A DNA stretch of 10,095 nucleotides from CAIWXH01 sp964555675 (lineage in GTDB: Bacteria; Chloroflexota; Chloroflexia; Chloroflexales; Chloroflexaceae). The stretch is from NCBI GenBank assembly GCA_964555675.1, contig CAZKTU010000239.1:1-10095 (forward strand), read 5' to 3'. The notes below the pieces were generated by a model that was given only the letters and a program-made list of their open reading frames with translations, was not told the DNA's origin and did no database searches. Position numbers and translations under genes: made by a program. Below are positions 5,128 through 10,095 of this stretch, piece after piece; the stretch's first letter is position 1; each line of letters starts with the position of its first letter.

Positions 5128-6981
5128 GTGTCAACCTCGACCCACGAGCGAGCCCTGGAAGAGGCCCTCGCCAACCTGCAGCCCCGGCGACGCCGCTTCG
5201 GCGGCCTCGTCGAGTGGGCGGTGGTGCTCCTCGTCACCGCGGCCGTGGTGGCCGTGGTCGCCGCCGTCGGCGTCCTGCTGATCGAGCGCGAGCTGGGCCG
5301 GCGGATCTACCCCAATATCAGCGTCCGCGGCGTGCCCGTGGGCGGCCTCACCCTCGAGCAGGCCCGCCAGGCCGTCGAGCGGGCCTACAGCGAGTTTCTC
5401 TACAGCCCGGTCGAGATCCACTACGGCCAGCAGGTCTGGCAGCCCGGCCCCGAGGAGCTCGGGGTCAGCCTGATGCTCGACGAGGCCCTGGCCGAGGCCT
5501 TCGCCCTCGGGCGCGAAGACACCCGCGTCGCCAACCTGCGGCGCGCCGCCGCCGTCTGGCAGCGCGGCTTCGACCTGCCCCTGCGCCTCGAGGTCGACCA
5601 GACGGTCATGCAGCGCTACCTGCTCGCGGTGGCCGCAGCCGTCGAGACGCCCCCGAGCGACGCCGACATCTGGCTCGAAGGCCCCCGCATCGTGCTGCGC
5701 CCCGAGGGCTGGGGCACCCAGGCCCTGGTCGACGAGACCCTGACCGACGTCACCGCCGCGGTCCAGAGCCTGAGCCGTGAGCCGATCACTCTGCGCACCC
5801 GCGCCCTCGAGCCGCGCGTGCGCGACAGCATGATCGCCCCCGTCGCCGACGAACTGAAGCTGCTCCTCGGCGCGCCCGTCACCCTGGTGGGCGACAGTCA
5901 GACCTGCCCCGACGGCTGCCAGTGGCAGCTCACGCCCGAGCAGATCGCCCCCTGGCTCAACCTGCGCCGCCTCACGGCGGCCGACGGCGCGCCGACCTAT
6001 GTCGTCAGCCTCGACCCCGCGGGGGTGCGCGCGGCCCTGCTGCCCATCGCCGCCGCCGTCCGCCAGGAGGGCACCCTGCCGCGGGTAGCCTGGAACGGCG
6101 GCGACCTGCGCATCACCACGCCCGGCGAGCCGGGGCGCGGCCTCGACGTCGACCAGGCCCTCGCCCAGGTGAGCGCGGCCCTCTACAGCGAGCAGCGCGC
6201 CCTGGGCCTGCCCATGACCCCGCTGCCCCCCCCGGTCACCGAGAGCAACCTCGCCGCCCTCGGGATCGTCGAGCAGGTGGCCGTCGGCGAGAGCTCGTTC
6301 GCGCGCTCTGAGCAGTACCGCATCACCAACATCAGGGCGGGCGCCCGGCGCATGGACGGGGTGCTCATCCCGCCCGGGGCGACCTTCTCGTTCAACACCC
6401 AGCTGGGCGAGGTCGACGCCGCCAACGGCTTCGTCGAGGGCCTGGCGATCATCGACAATCGCACGCAGAAAGAGTGGGGCGGCGGGCTGTGCCAGGTCTC
6501 GACCACGGTCTTCAGGGCGGCCTTCTTCGGCGGCCTGCCGATCGACGAGCGCCACGAGCACGCCTTCCGCATCGGCTGGTACGAAGAGCTGGGCGAGCCG
6601 CCCGGGCTCGACGCGGCGATCTTCACGCCCTACAACGACATGCGCTTCACCAACGACAGCGGCGGCTGGCTGCTGATGGAGAGCTACGTCGACCTCGAGG
6701 GCCAGCGCCTCACCGTGGCCCTGTATGGGGCGCCCACGGGCCGCCAGGTCGCCTACGATGTCCGGGTGGTCGAGCGCACGCCCGCCCCCAGCAAGCCGGT
6801 CTACGTCGACGACCCGGCCAAGCCCCGCGGCTACTTCAAAAAGAGCGACACGGCCCGCGGCGGGATCAAGGTCGAGCTCTATCGCACCATCACCAGCGGC
6901 GGCCAGATCATCGCCCAGGACACCTTCCCCACAGAGTTCCGGCCGTGGCCGGACATCTTTGTGCGTGGGACGGGGGGGTAG
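5128..6981 (+). CDS. VanW/YoaR-type membrane-anchored protein with PG-binding-4 repeats
   Basis: A 617-residue protein with GTG start at 5128, weakly supported by GGTGGGA (5116-5122). Order of parts: cytoplasmic N-terminus with RRRR (20-23); one membrane helix at 31-52, giving an anchored extracytoplasmic protein; NISVRGVPVGGLTLEQA (from about 63), the usual opening of this family; two PG_binding_4-like repeats (about 93-226 and 250-355, the second with QLTPEQIAPWL and GRGLDVDQAL); the VanW domain at about 385-530 with YRITNI, GATFSFN, GGGLCQVSTT (C455) and the H-E-H cluster; and a C-terminal beta-rich segment with KVELYRTITSGG that resembles a G5-like or YoaR tail. The family is named after vancomycin clusters, but most members lie outside them, and their biochemical role at the cell wall is unknown. 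An additional pair, C260 and C264 (CPDGC), could form a disulfide. Nothing here suggests antibiotic resistance. Confidence 0.88.
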   Translation: MSTSTHERALEEALANLQPRRRRFGGLVEWAVVLLVTAAVVAVVAAVGVLLIERELGRRIYPNISVRGVPVGGLTLEQARQAVERAYSEFLYSPVEIHYGQQVWQPGPEELGVSLMLDEALAEAFALGREDTRVANLRRAAAVWQRGFDLPLRLEVDQTVMQRYLLAVAAAVETPPSDADIWLEGPRIVLRPEGWGTQALVDETLTDVTAAVQSLSREPITLRTRALEPRVRDSMIAPVADELKLLLGAPVTLVGDSQTCPDGCQWQLTPEQIAPWLNLRRLTAADGAPTYVVSLDPAGVRAALLPIAAAVRQEGTLPRVAWNGGDLRITTPGEPGRGLDVDQALAQVSAALYSEQRALGLPMTPLPPPVTESNLAALGIVEQVAVGESSFARSEQYRITNIRAGARRMDGVLIPPGATFSFNTQLGEVDAANGFVEGLAIIDNRTQKEWGGGLCQVSTTVFRAAFFGGLPIDERHEHAFRIGWYEELGEPPGLDAAIFTPYNDMRFTNDSGGWLLMESYVDLEGQRLTVALYGAPTGRQVAYDVRVVERTPAPSKPVYVDDPAKPRGYFKKSDTARGGIKVELYRTITSGGQIIAQDTFPTEFRPWPDIFVRGTGG

Positions 6982-7115
6982 TCGCCGCACACACGCCTCA
7001 CGCCGGGGAGCAGTGCCGTCGCCGCGCGGGGATCGGCTCCCGGCGCGAGCCAGGCCGGCCCATCGTCCCCGGCGAGCGAGCGCGGGGGGCGAGCTCATCC
7101 TGCCCTGGCGTTGTC

Positions 7116-7124
7116 TGGTATACT
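7116..7124 (+). promoter_or_regulatory. Extended -10 promoter of the CBS-pdh operon
   Basis: TGG followed by TATACT (7119-7124) is a strong extended -10 element; no good -35 box lies 16-18 bases upstream. The start would be near 7131, leaving a leader of about 100 bases. The rest of the 251-base gap 6982-7232 shows no gene or strong terminator. Only an imperfect inverted pair, CCGGGGAGC near 7005 and GCTCCCGG near 7035, is visible after the VanW stop. Confidence 0.55.
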
Positions 7125-7128
7125 GGGG

Positions 7129-7142
7129 GCGGTTCCCACCGC
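7129..7142. promoter_or_regulatory. Small palindrome at the predicted transcription start of the pdh operon
   Basis: GCGGT (7129-7133) and ACCGC (7138-7142) are inverted around TCCC, right at the expected start site. A regulator bound here could block initiation; as RNA it would be a short hairpin at the 5' end. Confidence 0.3.
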
Positions 7143-7232
7143 AACAGTTTCCCCTGGCGCCGAGCGGGGGCCTGCTTGTGGCTCAATTATGTGCCTTCCT
7201 TCACAAATAATCCGCACAGCAGAGAGGGTTCG

Positions 7233-7700
7233 ATGAAAGCCCGAGAGATCATGACTCGTGATGTGATCAGCATCATTGACGAGGCGACGGTCGAAGACGC
7301 CGCCCGCCTGCTGGCCCGCAACCGCATCAGCGGTCTGCCCGTGGTCAATGGCGGCGGCCTGCTGGTGGGCCTGATCACCGAGCATGACCTGATCGCCAAG
7401 GCGGGGCGCAGCGTCAGCGACATCATGAGCCGCAGCGTGATCACGGTCAGCCCCGACACCGAGGTCGAGCAGGTCCAGCATCTGCTCACCAACCAGCGCA
7501 TCCGCCGCGTCCCCGTGGTCCAGGACGGCCGCGTGGTCGGCATTGTCAGCCGCTCGGACCTGGTGCGCCAGATCGCTATGCGCTGGGTCTGCGGGGTCTG
7601 CGGCGACAGCGTCCGCGGGCTCGAGCCACCCGCCCATTGCCCCAGCTGCGGCGCCGGCGAGAGCGCCTTTGTCCATGATGTGGTGCCCCCCGGCATGTAG
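7233..7700 (+). CDS. Tandem CBS-domain protein with C-terminal rubredoxin-like (zinc-ribbon) domain
   Basis: A 155-residue soluble protein. ATG at 7233 follows AGAGGG (7223-7228) by 4 bases, and MKAREIMTRDVISI is the normal opening of a CBS pair. CBS1 spans about 1-57 (ISGLPVVN 32-39, GLITEHDL 46-53); CBS2 about 60-116 (DIMSRSVITVSPDTEV, RIRRVPVVQDGRVVGIVSRSDL). CBS pairs bind AMP, ATP, SAM or similar ligands and act as sensors. The tail RWVCGVCG...PPAHCPSCGAGESAF (117-146) has C120, C123, C136 and C139 in the spacing and context of the rubredoxin-type domain of rubrerythrins, so it may bind iron or zinc. The gene stops 12 bases before pdhA and shares its promoter, so it likely senses energy charge and redox or metal state for the dehydrogenase. 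A DNA-binding or inosine dehydrogenase domain is absent. Confidence 0.9.
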   Translation: MKAREIMTRDVISIIDEATVEDAARLLARNRISGLPVVNGGGLLVGLITEHDLIAKAGRSVSDIMSRSVITVSPDTEVEQVQHLLTNQRIRRVPVVQDGRVVGIVSRSDLVRQIAMRWVCGVCGDSVRGLEPPAHCPSCGAGESAFVHDVVPPGM

Positions 7701-7712
7701 AGGAGTGTCCTG

Positions 7713-8780
7713 ATGACGAAGGTAGAGGATGCGGCCCGCGCCGCCCTCGCCGGCGAGAACGCCGACGAGCTGAAGCACTACTACTACCAGATGCTGCTGC
7801 TGCGCCGCTTCGAGGAGCGCACCAGCGAGATGTACGTGAAGGCCAAGATTGGCGGCTATTGCCACCTGAACCTCGGCGAAGAGGCCACCATCGTCGGCCT
7901 GATGGCGGCCCTCAAGCCCGAGGACTACATCTTCACCAACTATCGCGAGCACGGCTATATTATCGCCCGCGGCGTCGAGCCCGGCCCGGTGATGGCCGAG
8001 CTGTTCGGCAAAGAGGGCGGCGTCTCGGGCGGCCGCGGCGGCTCGATGCACCTGTTTGACGCCGAGAAGCATTTTATGGGCGGCTACGCGATCGTGGGCG
8101 GCCAGGTGCCCCTCGCCACGGGCGCCGCCTACGCCCTCAAGTACCAGGGCAAGCCCGGCGTGGTCGTGGCCCAGATGGGCGACGCGACGACCAACATCGG
8201 GGCCTTCTACGAGTCGCTCAACCTGGCCAAGCTCTGGCAGCTGCCGGTGCTCTTCTTCATCGTCAATAACGGCTACGGCATGGGCACCTCGGTGGCCATG
8301 GGTTCGTCCGAGCCCGACCTCTACAAGAAGGGCGGCTCGTTCCGCATCCACGGCGAGCAGATCGACGGCACCGACGTGCTGGCCGTGCGCGACGCCGTGC
8401 GCCGTCTGCGCGACAAGGCCGAGGCCGAGGGCGAGCCCGCCATCCTCGACCTGGTCAGCTTCCGCTTCCGCGGCCACTCGGTGATCGACGCCGACCGCTA
8501 CCGCGACCCCGAGTTCGTGCGCTCGGGCCGCGAGAAGAGCGACCCCGTCCGCAACTACGCCGCCCTGCTCCACGACAACGACATCGCCGACGACGCCTGG
8601 CTCAAGGCCACCGCCGAGCGGGTCGACAAAGAGGTTCAGGAGGCGATCGACTTCGCCAACGCCAGCCCCGAGCCGAAGTTCGAGGATCTCTACACCTATA
8701 TGTACGCGAGCCCCGTGGCCAACACCCCTGGGGCCGAGGACGCCGTCCGCGAGGTCAAGATCAACCGGGGCGAAGCATAA
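7713..8780 (+). CDS. pdhA: Pyruvate dehydrogenase E1 component, alpha subunit
   Basis: A 355-residue protein, usual length for the family. AGGAG (7701-7705), right after the upstream stop, is 7 bases from the ATG. With E1 beta it forms the thiamine diphosphate enzyme that decarboxylates pyruvate and transfers the acetyl group to lipoyl-E2. Visible marks: YYQMLLLRRFEE (24-35), LGEEATIVGL (54-63), YREHGYIIARG (77-87), GGRGGSMHLFD (106-116) and the diphosphate/Mg site starting GDATTN at 156 and closing at VNNGYGM (184-190), about 28 residues apart. The motif usually reads GDG; here the third position is A158. After it come FRFRGHSVIDADRYRD, with the histidine-containing loop seen in this family. 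The downstream E1 beta begins 1 base after the stop. Acetoin or branched-chain 2-oxo acid dehydrogenase is a possible alternative, since specificity is not fixed by sequence alone. Confidence 0.9.
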   Translation: MTKVEDAARAALAGENADELKHYYYQMLLLRRFEERTSEMYVKAKIGGYCHLNLGEEATIVGLMAALKPEDYIFTNYREHGYIIARGVEPGPVMAELFGKEGGVSGGRGGSMHLFDAEKHFMGGYAIVGGQVPLATGAAYALKYQGKPGVVVAQMGDATTNIGAFYESLNLAKLWQLPVLFFIVNNGYGMGTSVAMGSSEPDLYKKGGSFRIHGEQIDGTDVLAVRDAVRRLRDKAEAEGEPAILDLVSFRFRGHSVIDADRYRDPEFVRSGREKSDPVRNYAALLHDNDIADDAWLKATAERVDKEVQEAIDFANASPEPKFEDLYTYMYASPVANTPGAEDAVREVKINRGEA

Positions 8781-8781
8781 C

Positions 8782-9777
8782 ATGCCAATTATTACTTACC
8801 GCCAGGCCCTCAACGATACCCTCGGCGAGGAGCTTGCCCGCGACCCGAACGTGCTGCTGATGGGCGAGGAGATTGGCGTCTTCCAGGGCTCCTACCGCAT
8901 CACCGAAGGCCTGCTCCAGGAGTTCGGCCCCAAACGGGTGGTCGACACCCCGATCGCCGAAGAAGGCTTCGTCGGCCTCGCCGTCGGGGCGGCCATGCTC
9001 GGCCTGCGCCCGGTGGTCGAGATCATGACCATCAACTTCATTCTGGTGGCCATCGACCAGGTCGTCAACCACGCCTCGAAGATCCACTATATGTTCGGCG
9101 GCCAGGTGCGCGTGCCCCTGGTCATCCGCACGCCCTCGGGCGGCACCGGCCAGCTCGGCGCGACCCACTCGCAGAGCTTCGAGAACTGGTTCGCCTACTG
9201 CCCCGGCCTCAAGGTGGTCGCGCCCTCGACCCCCTACGACGCCAAGGGCCTGCTGCGCTCGGCCATCCGCGACGATGATCCGGTGATGTTTATCGAGAGC
9301 CTGGCGCTCTATGATACCAAGGGCGATGTGCCCGAGGACGACGACTACACCGTGCCGATCGGGGTCGCCGAGGTCAAGAAGAAGGGCACCGACGTCACCG
9401 TGGTCGCCTACTCGCGTATGACCGCCGTGGCAATGCAGGTCGCCCAGCGCCTCGAGAACGAGGGCATCAGCGTCGAGGTGGTCGATCTGCGCAGCCTGCG
9501 CCCCCTCGACCGCCCGACGATCATCGCGTCGGTCAAGAAGACCAACCGCGCCGTGGTCATCGCCGAGGACTGGTACTCGTACGGGGTCACCGCCGAGATC
9601 GCCGCCACGATCACCGAGGAGGCCTTCGACTATCTCGACGCCCCCGTCCAGCGCGTGGCCGGCCTCGAGGTGCCCCTGCCTTACGCCAAAGATCTTTCGG
9701 CCGCCTCGAAGCCCAGCGCCAATAGCCTGATCCACGCGATCCGCAAGGTGCTGGAGGGAAAGAAGAGTAGCCGCTAG
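8782..9777 (+). CDS. pdhB: Pyruvate dehydrogenase E1 component, beta subunit
   Basis: A 331-residue protein with ATG at 8782, one base after the pdhA stop. The only upstream purine run is a distant GGGG (8767-8770), so translational coupling to pdhA is likely and would keep the two subunits equal. Family marks in order: ITYRQALNDTL (4-14), GEEIGVFQGSYRITEGL (28-44), RVVDTPIAEEGFVGLAVGAAM with E60 matching the glutamate that activates thiamine diphosphate, NFILVAIDQVVNHASK, THSQSFENWFAYCPGLKVV, then the C-terminal transketolase-type domain with VTVVAYSRM and VEVVDLRSLRPLD, which contacts the E2 core-binding domain. All expected blocks are present and intact. As with pdhA, an acetoin dehydrogenase beta subunit is a less likely reading. 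Confidence 0.92.
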   Translation: MPIITYRQALNDTLGEELARDPNVLLMGEEIGVFQGSYRITEGLLQEFGPKRVVDTPIAEEGFVGLAVGAAMLGLRPVVEIMTINFILVAIDQVVNHASKIHYMFGGQVRVPLVIRTPSGGTGQLGATHSQSFENWFAYCPGLKVVAPSTPYDAKGLLRSAIRDDDPVMFIESLALYDTKGDVPEDDDYTVPIGVAEVKKKGTDVTVVAYSRMTAVAMQVAQRLENEGISVEVVDLRSLRPLDRPTIIASVKKTNRAVVIAEDWYSYGVTAEIAATITEEAFDYLDAPVQRVAGLEVPLPYAKDLSAASKPSANSLIHAIRKVLEGKKSSR

Positions 9778-9791
9778 CGAGGAGCCCCCCA

Positions 9792-10095
9792 ATGGGTGAG
9801 GTAACCATGCCCCGCCTGTCCGACACCATGTCGGAGGGCACGGTCGGCCGGTGGCTGAAGAAGCCGGGCGACCAGGTCACATCGGGCGAGATCATCGCCG
9901 AGATCGAGACCGATAAGGCGACGATGGAGCTCGAGTCGTTCGAGAGCGGCACGCTCCAGAAGATTGTCATCCCCGAGGGCCAGACGGTGCCGATCGGCGA
10001 GGTGATCGCCTATATCGGCGACGGCGCCGTCGAGGCCGCCCCCGCCCCCGCCGCAGCCCCGCCCCAGCCGAGCACGACCCAGGCGCCCGCCGCCG
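9792..10095 (+). CDS. pdhC: Lipoyl-bearing dihydrolipoamide acetyltransferase E2, 5' part (continues past window)
   Basis: The ATG at 9792 follows AGGAG (9780-9784) by 7 bases, and the gap from pdhB is 14 bases. About 101 residues are visible. They hold a complete biotinyl/lipoyl domain (1-77): VTMPRLSDTMSEGTVGRWLKKPGD, then EIETDKATMELES with the lipoylated lysine K42, then the mirrored half ending at VIAYIGDG. From about residue 80 an alanine- and proline-rich flexible linker starts (AAPAPAAAPPQPS). The peripheral-subunit-binding and catalytic domains must lie beyond base 10095. The swinging lipoyl arm takes the acetyl group from E1 and passes it to CoA. Order E1 alpha, E1 beta, E2 is the common pdh layout. 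One lipoyl domain is seen so far; more could follow. Confidence 0.93.
   Translation, partial: MGEVTMPRLSDTMSEGTVGRWLKKPGDQVTSGEIIAEIETDKATMELESFESGTLQKIVIPEGQTVPIGEVIAYIGDGAVEAAPAPAAAPPQPSTTQAPAA

Noticed and set aside
5128..6981. VanW-type gene as a vancomycin resistance gene
   Set aside because: No vanHAX-like or two-component genes are nearby, and most VanW-domain proteins are unrelated to resistance.
7005..7042. Imperfect inverted pair after the VanW stop as a terminator
   Set aside because: The arms differ in length by a base, the loop is long and GC-rich, and no T-run follows.
5131..7098. A 655-residue open frame on the minus strand opposite the VanW-type gene
   Set aside because: Long antisense frames are expected in very GC-rich genes; its protein is low-complexity (A, G, D, L, V rich) with no family motif, while the plus strand has clear domains.
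7095..8783. A 562-residue open frame on the minus strand opposite the CBS and pdhA genes
   Set aside because: It mirrors two well-recognised genes and has only composition-driven sequence (many H, A, V, D, G) with no domain.
8761..9792. A 343-residue open frame on the minus strand opposite pdhB
   Set aside because: Antisense shadow of an intact, recognisable E1 beta gene.

Overview
The window is a GC-rich, gene-dense bacterial segment. Its genes point to a Chloroflexota-type bacterium (Chloroflexus/Roseiflexus-like), but this is an inference from protein style, not a proven assignment. The clues are a Uma2-family nuclease with an ERER coiled-coil tail, a long VanW/YoaR-type membrane-anchored protein, a DUF6483-like protein starting MYRDDYIMR, a cobalamin-type radical SAM enzyme, and sigma70-like promoters with TTGACA boxes. 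No rRNA, tRNA, CRISPR array, insertion sequence or phage gene was seen.

Layout. (1) 1-1814, plus strand: the 3' part of a radical SAM gene that starts outside the window, overlapping by 4 bases (GTGA) a class I SAM-dependent methyltransferase. The two look co-translated and probably belong to a longer biosynthetic operon upstream. (2) 1815-2652: a stand-alone Uma2-family gene behind its own strong promoter, with an inverted repeat over the -35 box. (3) 2661-3862, minus strand: an alkyltransferase-like DNA repair protein, tail-to-tail with the Uma2 gene, and behind it a short-chain dehydrogenase/reductase (SDR). Between these two lie three 20-bp tandem repeats and a hairpin. (4) 3863-4341: a divergent region with an AT-rich patch, a doubtful 67-aa ORF, and a striking 13-bp dyad that holds a complete promoter just ahead of the next gene. 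(5) 4342-6981, plus strand: the DUF6483-like gene, apparently leaderless, then the VanW gene with its own promoter. (6) 7116-10095, plus strand: an operon of a CBS-pair/rubredoxin-like protein followed by pyruvate dehydrogenase E1 alpha, E1 beta and the start of the lipoyl E2. Gaps are 12, 1 and 14 bases.

The main functional unit is the pyruvate dehydrogenase operon, which makes acetyl-CoA from pyruvate (or acts on a related 2-oxo acid or acetoin). Its first gene is unusual: two CBS motifs, which in other proteins bind adenine nucleotides, are fused to a four-cysteine rubredoxin-type knuckle. This suggests an energy- and redox- or metal-responsive regulator made together with the complex. The other most interesting item is the dyad/promoter at 4307-4342, which predicts a leaderless transcript under control of a dyad-binding protein. 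Gaps between genes are all under 300 bases; the longest, 6982-7232, carries the pdh operon promoter and leader.
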